The translations under genes were made by a program, and so were the position numbers. The notes beneath the pieces were generated by a model. It was not told the origin of the DNA and did not search any database. It saw only the letters and a list, made by a program, of their open reading frames with translations. A stretch of 64,000 nt of DNA from Polytrichum commune (lineage: Eukaryota > Streptophyta > Polytrichopsida > Polytrichales > Polytrichaceae). Below, piece by piece: positions 10,701-20,725 of this stretch (the first letter of the stretch is position 1; every line of letters begins with the position of its first letter). Where the stretch lies: assembly GCA_950295325.1 (NCBI GenBank), contig OX485803.1, forward strand, positions 57,985,554-58,049,553, read 5' to 3'.

Positions 10701-12502
10701 GTAAAATGTGACTTTCCAGCTGATCCAGTGCTCTTTGTGATGGGTTTCGATCTGAATTTTGGGAAACTGTTTTACTGACTCAGGTGAGCCTTGCTGAGAG
10801 ATTGGAAAATCTTGGAGCTGATATCATCCAGACCGAAGGTGGAACAAGTGCAGCCCCTCACAGTGCAGGAATCCAAGGGCTGATTGAGAAGGTACCTTTT
10901 CCTTTTGGCCTCACATCAATCACAGACACAGTAGAAATGAACGACTCGCAGGTTATGTTTGGAACCGTGAATACACATCTCCATAGTCTCCTATCACAGA
11001 ACTCTCATGTGAATTGATTGCATTCTAACCTGAGTCTGTTGATGTCTTCTTTAATTGCAGGCTTCACCCACTTTGGCGGCAGCATACGCCATCTCCAGGG
11101 CAGTGAGGATCCCAGTCATGTGCACTTCTGGAATCAGTGCTGTCACCGCACCCATGGCATGTGGTGCTGGTGCTGCAGGCGTGGTGAGATAATTCTCTGC
11201 AACCTGAATCAGTTTTATGTCTGAATCTCCAGTTGGATGCTAATTGTATCGGTCAGTCCAAGCGATTTTGCTGACATCTCTATCCTCAACTGGATACGAG
11301 GAGGCACATTATCACCTGTAATTGGATGACATGCCATGGCCTGACCACTACGCCCAGTAATGGACACGTGTTGCCTTGCTATCGGCTATAGTCGGCACCC
11401 AATACCTGCCTTTTTGGTGCCGCGGTTTGGTAGGCTAGGCGCCTACTATAGCCCGTGGCAGGGCTCCTCGCATCCATTTATGCAGTTCATGGTAGAGAAC
11501 ATCAATGTTGCCACCGGTGTGAGTGAATCATGGTGTTGCTTCATCTGTGAGCCGGTCTAATTGTATGTGTAGTCTTGAAACAAGCATCTAGAGCATTACA
11601 AGGACCTTGGAGAATAAATATTGCCTCATATTGAAGGTGAACACCTTGAATGAGCACAAACTGAATTGGCCCATAACTGTCTCCCCTAAGGAAAATCCTC
11701 TAGATTCCCACATGGTTGGTTGAAAATGTCACCCAGATCTCTCTACTATGAATGGGTGGATCCTAGTCTAAAACTATTCCAACCTCAGGCTACTTACTCT
11801 TGGAGTTCCCATTTCGATCACGGTTAAGGTCTAGATTTAAGCCATCAATGAGGACATTCATATATCATGTAAGTTTGGACCATTCAGACGGGCAGTTTTG
11901 TATAGTCATTCCATTGTATCTATTGTGTGAACACAAGGGCACTGCTTTGCAACCGTGATTCAAAATATGTAGAGTTAGAATCTGGTGGAGTGTTTGAGCT
12001 CATATGGGTCGCAGATGAAATTTATTGATTTAGCACCCTGATCCAAAGGCCTTCTCAAATGGGCCCTTGGATTAGTGGTCAAGCCAAGCAATTTCGCCAA
12101 CATGTCTATTTCTGATTGAATAAGAGGAGGCATATTATCACCTGTTATTGATAATTATGTCATGGCTCATCCACTGCGCCCAATAGTGAACTTGTGTCCC
12201 CTTGCCATTAGTTATTCTAAGCACCCAGTTTGTACCTCACCGCTACCAGCTACAGCTCGGTAAGCTAGGCGCCCATTACATCCAAAACCTAGTTCATAAT
12301 TTTATTGCAAGCAACTTGTGTGGTAGATTCAATGTGTAACTCTAACTTGTAATTGGAGCTTCTTGTGCAGGGTGTCGGCTCAGCTGTGAACAGATTGAAT
12401 GATCAAGTTGGAATGGTAGCGGCAGTGCGAAGCATTGCAGATTCTTTAGGGCTTCCCTCACGAACCACTGTCTCAAGCTCCACTTCTGTAGCTGCTCAGT
12501 AG
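7703..12502 (+). CDS. YCF23: Plastid-targeted Ycf23 family protein (DUF561), nuclear gene, nine exons
   Basis: Exons: 7703-7933, 8642-8707, 8971-9045, 9172-9234, 9819-9878, 10498-10587, 10784-10891, 11061-11183, 12371-12502. All introns are GT-AG and in phase 0, and the joined frame codes for 315 aa. Residues 1 to about 55 are rich in Ala, Ser, Val and Arg with almost no acids, as in a chloroplast transit peptide. The mature part follows the Ycf23/DUF561 family, a predicted TIM-barrel-like fold: GGATHVDIACDPELVK (residues 100-115), VEAGAHMIELGNYDSFYESG (about 139-158), LSVTVPHTLPL (about 181-191), GADIIQTEGGTS (206-217), IPVMCTSGISAV and GAAGVGVGSAVN near the C-terminus. Ycf23 is plastid-encoded in red and some other algae and nuclear in land plants; its biochemical role is not established to my knowledge. 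The start codon is the first ATG before the transit peptide. Intron 1 holds a degenerate duplication and intron 4 a copy of repeat C. Confidence 0.95.
7985..8665 (+). repeat. Degenerate tandem repeat in YCF23 intron 1
   Basis: Three related blocks each carry ATGCGGATTGCAA (or ATGCGAATTGCAA) followed by a TTGTTGTTG/GTCGTCGTC run and a CTCAT(C/T)AA word, near 7993, 8303 and 8541. Other shared words in register include ATGGAGCCAGT (about 8192 and 8412) and GTTGCTCTAAT/ATTGCTCTAAT. Spacing is about 310 and 240 bp, so the intron grew by unequal duplication and then indels. No splice sites in the extra copies change the coding exons. Confidence 0.65.
9420..9700 (+). repeat. Repeat family C, copy 1, in YCF23 intron 4
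   Basis: This stretch matches 29700-29960 over about 260 bp with many mismatches and small indels. Shared blocks run in order: GGTCTGGA-GATG, CCTGCTGTAGA, CAGACACAGATGAT, GGTTCCTCTCCATGCC (GGATTCCTCTCAATGCC in the other copy), TTCCAAGCAT, and TAAAGGGG near the end. It is non-coding. Function and class are unknown; a solo LTR or a MITE relic are both possible. Confidence 0.6.
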
Positions 12503-12962
12503 AATAATACACCAGTTTTTAAAGTGGAGAGCAGCACTAAATGTGCTCTACACTCTCAGAGAGCTACTTACCAAACACGAGCAGCCATCAATTTCACACA
12601 AGAAGCTGCAAGTGATGAACAAGCCAAAGTGCGTCAAGTTTGCTTGCCGTCCATGCCTCAAGAGTTAAATTCTAAAATTGTACAGTCTTTCTTACCTGTG
12701 GACTACTGGGAGCCTGATTGTAAACAGAGTTTGCTTATGAGTGGAAAGATCTGGAGGTTTTGGTAAATTGACATGCATGATTTAACATGTTTGAACTTTA
12801 TCCAAGAGGTACTGCAAGTTACACAACTGTAAATTTGTGCATGTGTATGTTTTTTTTCTTTTCTTGTTTCTGAGAGTATGTCGCTAGCATGATGAAAAAT
12901 GAATGTCTAAAGTTCACTCACTCAACTGCCACATAACATTATTCAATGTTCAGCTCTCAGTC
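12503..12962 (+). other. 3' flank and probable 3' UTR of YCF23
   Basis: The stop codon is at 12500-12502. The next 450 bp contain no coding feature I can support; a frame of 80 codons at 12524-12766 has no recognisable domain and fits a 3' UTR. A T-rich run at 12850-12870 follows. No unambiguous poly(A) signal can be chosen. Confidence 0.4.
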
Positions 12963-13067
12963 TGTGGGCCCTCATAATATAGCAGTGGGATGCTTAAAAA
13001 GTTGCAGGGAGACTCAAATTTTAAACCAAGCTCCTAGCATCCCACTGCTATATTCTGAGAGCCCACA
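12963..13067. repeat. Small foldback element, 32-bp arms
   Basis: The arm at 12963-12994 (TGTGGGCCCTCATAATATAG...) is the reverse complement, with about three mismatches, of 13036-13067. The loop is about 41 bp. This is the structure of a very short MITE or a snapback repeat. No target-site duplication is clear. It sits 460 bp after the YCF23 stop, immediately before repeat A copy 2. Confidence 0.7.
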
Positions 13068-13073
13068 ACTATG

Positions 13074-13295
13074 ATCGGGGAGAACCGGCAGTTAATTACA
13101 CATGAAGCGGTTGAGTTTGAGAAATAACTGGTTGAAGTTCAAGACTGCAGGAAAATTACCGATCAGTATAGAGGAATTTATAGAATATACCCCAATTTAA
13201 TAATGGAAAACCGAAGGATGTCAACATGTAACCGGTTGGACTTGCAAACACTAGGATCTCAACCGATTATGCCCAAAAATCTCCCCGATCACTGG
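13074..13295 (+). repeat. Repeat family A, copy 2
   Basis: About 220 bp, opening CGGGGAGAACCGGCAG and closing AAAAATCTCCCCGATC. It carries the block AAGCGGTTGAGTTTGAGAAA also found at 28.65 kb and, inverted, at 7.3 kb. The ends share only about 8-10 bp of inverted complementarity (CGGGGAGA). No coding capacity. Confidence 0.75.
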
Positions 13296-13530
13296 CCCAC
13301 AATGCTGAGTAATATTACGCTGCTTCAATCTTATCTGATAATTGTGACAGAGGTTTTCATGATATATATGAGATTCGACATTTGCGTATTCCACATAATA
13401 GCATGAAATGGGTTTGATCACCTAAACATCAAAGCAGCTCTTTGGGGAAATGTTAAGGCAGGATGGGGATGGGTCCCATGGCAGTGGGCAGTTGAATCCC
13501 CAGGCTCTCCCTTGAATTCTACATGGGTTA

Positions 13531-14032
13531 AGTGCCACTTCACACACGAGACTGAGAGCCCGTGACCAGTACACCTCAAGTGCTCTCATTGGTGGAAAAG
13601 GCGGAGCCGGTCCAAGTTCGCTTCACACTAGGCTTGAGGGACCAACGGAGTATGTGAATGCAAGATGGATGTCGAGTCTACATGGATTCCTACAGGGTAC
13701 CAAATGGATCATGTTTCATGGCCACTTGGACTATTTTCCAAAACCACCTCTTGGAGGTAGGCCTCACACAAAAACCGGGAGACCACGACACTCCGAATGC
13801 TCATAACCGTTGGTTTATTTTATTTTATCATGTGTGAGGACCCGCATGAATAGAAATTCATTGAAATAGCATTCGGTTGAGGGCCTGATCACATATAACT
13901 TCACACTACACTCGAGGATCTGTGACCACACTACATGATTTTGGAGGTGTCTTGGGACAATCTTTGAACACTTTCTTTTGGGCTCTCAAAATTTCATGGT
14001 CACGGCTCTTGGCTTGTGTGTGAAGTAGCCCT
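13531..14032 (+). repeat. Repeat family B (MITE-like), copy 1
   Basis: About 500 bp with terminal inverted repeats of roughly 35-40 bp: it begins like GCCACTTCACACACGAG...GCCCGTGACCA and ends TGGTCACGGCTCTTGGCTTG...GAAGTAGCCCT. Internal blocks include GGAAAAGGCGGAGCCGGTCC and TTTATTTTATCATGTGTGAG. The same unit recurs at 25388, 38903 (inverted) and 60097 (degenerate). It has no protein-coding capacity, so it is a non-autonomous DNA element; the CAGGGCC-like end suggests a hAT relative, which is inference only. Confidence 0.8.
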
Positions 14033-14200
14033 AAGAGTGTTACACTAATTATCTCATTTAATGCGTCTTACTATTCGGAGTTACGCACTAAACATGGGAT
14101 TTGTGGCACTCAGCCCCCACTCAGCTAAAGGTTTTTTAATCCGGTGGGGGGGAGGGGTTGCCCGCTACCATAAGAAAGATTATCTCTCTCTTCTAGGTGG

Positions 14201-14243
14201 ATGCATGGTTGAGTGGCTCACTTTTTGTGTCACACCCTATTTT
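14201..14243 (+). repeat. Left terminal inverted repeat of the two-gene transposon
   Basis: ATGCATGGTTGAGTGGCTCA at 14201-14220, then 13 bases, then ACCCTATTTT at 14234-14243. The five bases before it (GGTGG) are near-matched by GGTAG outside the right arm in the same orientation, so the repeat may begin around 14196. Confidence 0.75.
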
Positions 14244-14866
14244 ACAGTGTACCCCCGTGCATTGCAAGCCACGTTGCATACAATTTATAGCAGCTATGGA
14301 TGTGAGATTTGGGCCACTCAAAGGTAACTTGAATAGGTAGATGACCACATATTCCTTTACATGAAATTCTTCTTCAATTAAGGGTGATGGACTTTTGAAA
14401 ATACAATATGGACTGTGGTCAACAGGTTTTGGTTTAGGAATTTTGGCGTAAACGTCAAGAATTTTTTTGCATTCTACTAGGAGTGACTATGTATGTTATG
14501 TGATCCACTATGAGGTCCATAGTAGTGATGTTTTTTTGCACATTATGTGTGTAAATACAGTTCATATGGACTTTTAAGTAGGCTAAATGACGACGTTTTT
14601 TCGAAACTCCATACTTGGGGCAAAAATAATCGTTTTTCATGATTTTTTTTCTGGAAACTACTCATGTACAATGTGTTCAGGTGGGCTTCTTGTCAAAAAT
14701 CCCACCCTTACTTGCTATACTACAATCATAGAATTGGGGTTTTCGGGTCCCACCGACTGTGGGAGGGTGGATGTGGATGAGTTTAGTTGTAGAGTGAAGT
14801 GCACACTGACGGGTGTGACCCGCCACGTGGACTACAACCCTCTGGTTTAGGGTTTAGGCAATCTGA

Positions 14867-17800
14867 ATGTTCTCCACCAGTTTTGCGTTGCCCGTTGCAG
14901 CTCGCATGTCTCTTGTTCAAACCTGCAGGTGCTCGTCATGTGCAAGAGGAGTGAGGTTTAGGGTTCAACTTGTGTGTGTGTTGCTCGCGGAAATGGGTAG
15001 TGCGAGAGCGAGAGATAGGAGGGCAGGTATTCGGAGAGAGGGCCCTGTGGAGAAGGCGAGAATCGATGTTGCGCAAGAGCGGGCGAGGGAGCGCCAACGC
15101 GAATCACGGCGTCGGAGGAGAGCAAATGCATCGAACTCCGTGCGTGTCAACGTGGATGCGGGATCCTGCTCGGAGGGTGATGACGCGTATGCTGATGGCG
15201 TCAACCGCAGATTGGTGCGCCGGGACGTTGTGGCAATCTTGGGCTGCGTTCAGAGGACTTTGAGAGGAAGAGGGCGGTTGCTTCCACACAAGCAGGCAGT
15301 AATGCGGTCGGTGTGGAACAATACTATGACGAGGGATCTCCTGCCACTTGGGACACGGAGGGTTTGCAATGAAACAGATGCGCGACAGACAATTGTGTCC
15401 AGTTTGTTGCAACCGCTGTCGGAGGTGAAGACATCGAAGACACAGGCCCATTTAGCTACAAAACATGCTATCCTTACAGCCGCTGTGACGAATCCAACGC
15501 GAGTCTCTGCCCGCCAGACAGCTCGCCTGCTAGGCGTTCATCCCGCAATGTAGCGATGGCCACACAGAGGCGAGTGACGATGGTCAGGTTCGTGCATATG
15601 GAGTGGACTTTGTCCGTCAGGAAGATAAGGAGCGATGCGACATCTTCGATGGTACAAGACATTGTCACTGCGTGGTGGGCTGCAGAGACACGGCCAAGCC
15701 CGAATCGCAAGGAAGTTGTAAGGAAGTGGGTTGCTCCAAAAACATATGTTCAACACCATGCTCAATATTTGTTGGAATCTCTGGTGGGCGCTCTCACATC
15801 TATGTAGAATGTCTCCTTGCATTTTTTTTTTGTGTAATGCTGGTGTCTGCATTTCATAGGAGCAATCTGTGAAGCTTGGCACTTCTGATGGAGTTTTGAA
15901 TCTCTAGGTTTTTTACTGTCGCAGTTGATTGCAATAAAAACATGGGTTCTACTTTGTTAGGATGTGATTGTTTGTAGGATTTCAGGTTTTCCTTGCGACA
16001 GAGGATGCAGTAGGCTTGGAATCGAATCTTGGATTATATTTTGATATTCTAGGGTATATTGAGCATGCTGGCATCTTCAATGCTGGTATTGAGCATTGCT
16101 GGTATTGAGCATGCTGGCATCTTCAATCTGTGAAGCTTGGCACTTCTGATGGAGGTCTTAATCTGTAGGTTTTTTGCTGTCAGAGTTGATTTACAAACAA
16201 ACATGGGATCTACTTTGTCTTGAAAGTAGTTGCACATACATCTGGATGGATGCAATTTGCAACTGCCTATGTATGTTCAGGGATTTATATAAAATCCGTC
16301 AATATTGAATTCACATGTTTGAGTCAGGATTTTTCTCCTGCACCAATTTGCATATGTAATTTGTTGTTAATTCAGCCATCCGAAATGTTGGATCCCAGCA
16401 GAAAATTTGCAAAGGTTTTAAATGGAAATGCTTTTAGTTATTTTCCTGAAGCCTTGGACTTTGACTGGAGATTCCGTCGTAGTTTAGGGATGCATCATCG
16501 GGCTTCCTGTACACCTATGTAGAATGTAAACATGCCATTGCGACTTCTGGACTCTGTGGACCTTTGCACGCATGGGTGGAAGTTCAGGGTGATCCGTTTG
16601 GGTCTTCATGGGAAATGTTGGAGTTTATTTACTTCTCCAACCACTGTATGTACTACGGTGGACATGCTACAAAGTTCCCATGTAGAATATGGGAGGGTAT
16701 TGTCAATTTATGGAATGTTTAGATATGGGCGCTTCATGTATTGACATCTTTGGGGTTTCTCACCAATCCTTTGGAGTGTATGCAGTAAAGTATTGAATAT
16801 GTGGACTATTGGAGACGTTATATGCAATGTGTGGGAGTTCATGGACTTCATATTGAGTATATGGAATTAATTGTGTAATTCTAGACTGTGTGGACAGTTA
16901 CCCAAGGTGAGGACTTGGATTTGGGGTTCATGGATTTTTTGGGAGTTCTTGCAAGAAATATATGACAATATGGACTGTACAGAACATCTATGGAGTGCTA
17001 CAGGAATTTGCAAACCCATAACTTTTGCTGAATTTCTTCTTGGTGTATTCGTGTGACAGATGGCGTTCTATATGCGCTTCCGTGAGGCCCATCCCGAGGT
17101 AATTGTCGGTAAGCGTGTTTTTGATTCCATGCAACCATACTGGGTGAAAAAATTGCTAGAGAGAAATGTGTGTTGTTGTATATACCACGTAGAAATGGAG
17201 GAATTGCTATCTGCATTTACTCAATTGAGGACAAAATCAGGTATACACAACAAAGTAGATTGTGTTTGTCAATGTGAGGTCTGTCTCAGTGAATCAAATG
17301 TGGGGCATTGTGTTGCGGGAGTGTTTGTGTATCCTGGTCTGACAGCCATTTCAGATGCAGTGTTGTGCCCAAAACCTCCTAATTCAGCGTGGCATGCAAA
17401 GGATTGTTTGTTTGGTGAATGTATGTGCTGCGGTGTGGACATTCTACCCATGTGTCCTACAGAAGAGGATGGATTGTCTCCTATACCTGTGCAATGGAAG
17501 CATTACGAGATGCAGTCAATCACTACGAGGAAAGGTCTACAACGGAAGAAACTGCAGTTGGTTTACAAAGATACAACATCGCGTGAGTTAATCAAGTACC
17601 TCAAGCTTAAACTCCAATTTTTTGTGCGTCATAGTTTTGTGGCGAAGTGGGAGGATGAACAATTTAGGACGTGCTTGAGGACCTCCCCCGCAGACACAAT
17701 GGTGTCCGTCATTGACTATGCTGAAAACTATTCTTTTGAGGTGCAAAATGAGGTCCAATCCATGCACTGGCATAGCTACCAAATTAGTATCCTTGTACAC

Positions 17801-18954
17801 ATAGCATATGTCCGAAATCCTCACCCAGATCCACATGATGAGAGCACACGTAATATCACGAGCTACCATTTCTACATTAGTGATGATATGAAACATGAAA
17901 GTTATTTTGTGCAACACTGCCTCATGTTGCATTGGGAAAGCCAGGGGGGTTTCATACCCAAACATCACTGGATATGGTCCGATGGCTGTGCAAATCAGTT
18001 TAAGAGTCGAGTCCCCTGGTACTTTGTAGCTCGGTATCCAGAGATTACCGGTGGTTGCACGTGCATGTGGTCTTCTTTTTGGAACAGGGCATGGGAAAGG
18101 ACCGCACGATGGGGCAGGTGCTGTCCTGAAACGGTACATTCGAACTGCCCAATTGGACATAAATGGCCCGAAGCTACAGTGCGCTGAAGATGTGGTCGGT
18201 TACTTGAGGAAAGAGTTGAGTGACCGCCCTAAAACTGTCTATGGCGATAGGAGGCCTATGAATAGAACATTTTGGCATGTTCTCGAAGGAGATGTTGACA
18301 GGGAACATGAGTACGATTGTGAGCCCATACCTCGTTGCAGAGACTTGCACTCTATTCGCTCCGTCGACAGCATGGAGGTTGGTAAGTTGTTGAAGCGCAC
18401 TTTGGCATGTTTTTGTTTCTCATGTATTGAAGGCAACTGGGAGGAGTGTGAGAATAGAGCTTGGGCTGGGGACTGGGAATTGGAGGTCTTAGTGCCATTG
18501 AATGCTGCTTATGTCCGGAATGTCCAGCTGAATGAATTTTTGGTGGAGGATTGGCATGCATCATGTTGGAGTAAATGGTACGTATTTTGCTTCAATACTC
18601 GAAGTGGGTGATAACTTTGTTGTTGCAGCTTCCCCTGATAATGAAGAAAATGTAGATTTTTATGTTCTTGTATGCACTAGGAAAGCTTACACTTGTAAGA
18701 CAACATTTGTTTGCAAGTGGGGTGAGGAATTTATACCGGGAGATCAGGTTCTTGAGGGACTCTACTACCAGAAGTACGGTTTAGGGGCTGATACGTATGT
18801 CCTCTTGAGGAAGTCACATAGGGCGCACATTTTAGCAGATCATGTTTGTGCAGTGAAATTTCCGATGTTGTTGTGTGATCATCGTGTGTTTGGTAATGAC
18901 CCCGTGTACAAGCTGCAGAGAAAAGTGGAAGAGGCCATTTTGGAGCAGGCGTGA
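14867..18954 (+). pseudogene. RNase-H-like transposase gene with three frame disruptions
   Basis: Piece 1 (14867-15553, possibly starting at the second ATG, 14993) is strongly basic and ends with a helix-turn-helix-like VSARQTARLLGVHP. The frame changes there and piece 2 (15556-15807) continues with WWAAETRPSPNRKEVVRKWV. The 15808-17059 gap fits an intron ending in ACAG. Piece 3 (17060-18187) has FREAHPEVIVGKRVFDSMQP, Cys-rich segments (CVCQCEVC; CLFGECMCCG), then VIDYAENYSFEVQNEVQ and WSDGCANQFKSR. At about 18075 one extra base moves the frame, and GTGHGKGPHDGAGAVLKR continues in the next frame (to 18611). A third shift near 18540-18600 leads to the C-terminal module GDNFVVAASPD...VDFYVL...GLYYQKYGLGADTYVL, ending 18954. 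Asp codons at 17714, 17981 and 18108 are candidates for the catalytic triad. The motifs belong to a protein family widespread in animals and plants and often called uncharacterised; transposase function is inference. Confidence 0.7.
15866..16219 (+). repeat. Direct repeat inside the transposase intron
   Basis: About 95 bp at 15866-15959 (AATCTGTGAAGCTTGGCACT...) recur at 16126-16219 with about twelve mismatches, 260 bp downstream. Between them is a small simple duplication based on TGAGCATGCTGGCATCTTCA and ATTGAGCATTGCTGG at 16060-16125. These are internal duplications of the intron, not coding. Confidence 0.65.
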
Positions 18955-20455
18955 ATGCTGCCATTGCGAAGAAGGGTAATTTTAAGCCAAACCATTCCAT
19001 GAGATCTTGATAACTGTGATGTTTGTGTTATTTCCTCAACATATGATCTGCTTGTGGATCTTTTTGGCTGGTTTTAGGGGTTTGCAGGTAAATGGGCTTT
19101 CGTGGCTGGTCATTTTGGCAGTAATTGCAGTATTGAAGGTTTCTTCCAAAACTCCTGTCCTCGATTGAATTGATTATGGAGAAACGTGGGGAAGTATAAT
19201 GAGAAATCGGTGGAGATTTTTATTCTGTTGAGATAGGTTTCTGGAGATTGGTGTTTAGGTTTTTTGCTAAAGCTGCATCTCCACACACTGATTTGCATAA
19301 ACCATCCATACATATTGGGTTAGTAGCTGCATAATATTGCATAGATGTTCGCTTGAAATTCCAAATTCGGAGTTGAGGTGCAAAAAATCGTTAGAGGTTG
19401 AACTGAAGATTGTGCTTTTCTTCAAGCAACCACATAAGCCCTCCAAATAAAGGTCACTATTGAACCTTAAATGGTGTCTAAGGTACTATGTGAGCCTTAT
19501 GTGATCACTACACTCTAAACTCCATCGTATCACACCAGTGGCAACCAAAGTGCACATGATATTACGGAATTTTGTAGTGTTAACGTGGAATTTAGTTGGT
19601 ACCATCTGGTTATTGAAGGTGACTGAAGTTTTGGCCATCCAAGATGCTATCTTACATCAACCATTTGAAGAAGACATTGAACTTCTACTTTCAGACTATT
19701 CTGTATAAGCAGCAACCTTACAAACTACAACATAATTGCTGAATTAATAGCTTTTGGAGGCTTCTGACAATTCATAACTGCATACAGCTAAGAGCTTTAT
19801 TGACACAGGTTCCAGATCGCACCTTCTGGAAAATTACCCATCATTCTAGAGGAATTTAAGGAATACACCCCAATACAGCAAGGTGAATTTAAAGAATACA
19901 CCCCAAGTCATTGTGTCCTACAGTATAGACATAAAAGACATACAAGGTGTGATGAGATTGGACTAAGTTCTCAAATATAGACACCATTTAAGGATCTGAA
20001 CTGATTCTGAAACTTGGAATGACAGTCTATGCAGATCAAAATTGCTAACCAGATGAAATTATTCCCAATCCGATACAGTGGCCACAGTCAGCTCTGGAGT
20101 TAAAAGTGCCCACGACAGGCTCACATACCACAATGAGAAAAGGTGCAGAAATTGGCACAAGAGTAGCAGAGCACTTACACAACGATGAGTAGAGCTAAGC
20201 AGTGATAAAATAAAGAGACAATGTACACCAGGTATAGCAAAGTTTACTAGACAAAATTGATATTGGATCTGGATTGTGGTGGCTGGAGGTCAACGTTGAC
20301 GAGAGCCACTATCATAAGATCGTCAAAATAATGGATACAATTGCCGTTGTTTGCTATCACAAGACCGTCAAGATAATGCAATCTTGAATGCAACCTCCTG
20401 CCCAACCAGAGACAAGATTCCCACAGGATATGCAAAGACCCCTAAACCATAATCC
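18955..20455. other. Spacer between the two convergent transposon genes
   Basis: No gene. At about 19826-19925 there is a fragment similar to the middle of repeat family A (GGAAAATTACCCATCATTCT and GGAATACACCCCAA), itself partly duplicated at 19885-19912. Around 20305-20385 a short direct duplication of ATCACAAGACCGTCAAGATAATG occurs. The spacer should contain both 3' ends; no clear polyadenylation signal can be assigned. Confidence 0.5.
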
Positions 20456-20725
20456 TTAAGGCCTCCCCCGCTGGGACGATCTGGTCCTCGTTGAAATGCC
20501 TTTTCGATTAGGAAGGGTCAATTTCTTCCCCTTGTTCACAGGTGAATTTTTGCGGTCATCTTCGTCACTCTCACCTCTTAGGAACCGATCAATGTGGGAG
20601 TCCTTCTGCTTAAAACATAGTTGGGACAGGGTTGGGTTGTCTTGAAAATCGTCCTCCGAACCCCCGCCTTCGTCGTCCTCGTCCGTTGAGAATTCTACAG
20701 CGTCGCCCTCAAAATCACAAGGGGC
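20456..20725 (-). pseudogene. In-frame extension of the RING gene beyond a TAG stop
   Basis: After the TAG at 20728-20726 the same frame stays open for 89 further codons to a TAA at 20458-20456. The extension reads as real coding sequence: an acidic tract (STDEDDEGGGSEDDFQDNP), then HIDRFLRGESDEDDRK and a basic end (LTLPNRKGISTRTRSSQRGR). The simplest reading is that TAG replaced a sense codon such as CAG in this copy. Programmed readthrough is possible but there is no evidence for it. Confidence 0.6.

Noticed and set aside
14100-14200. A target-site duplication outside the large transposon ends
   Set aside because: The left flank is a CT-rich run and the right flank a C-run, so any short match is meaningless. 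No duplication is claimed.
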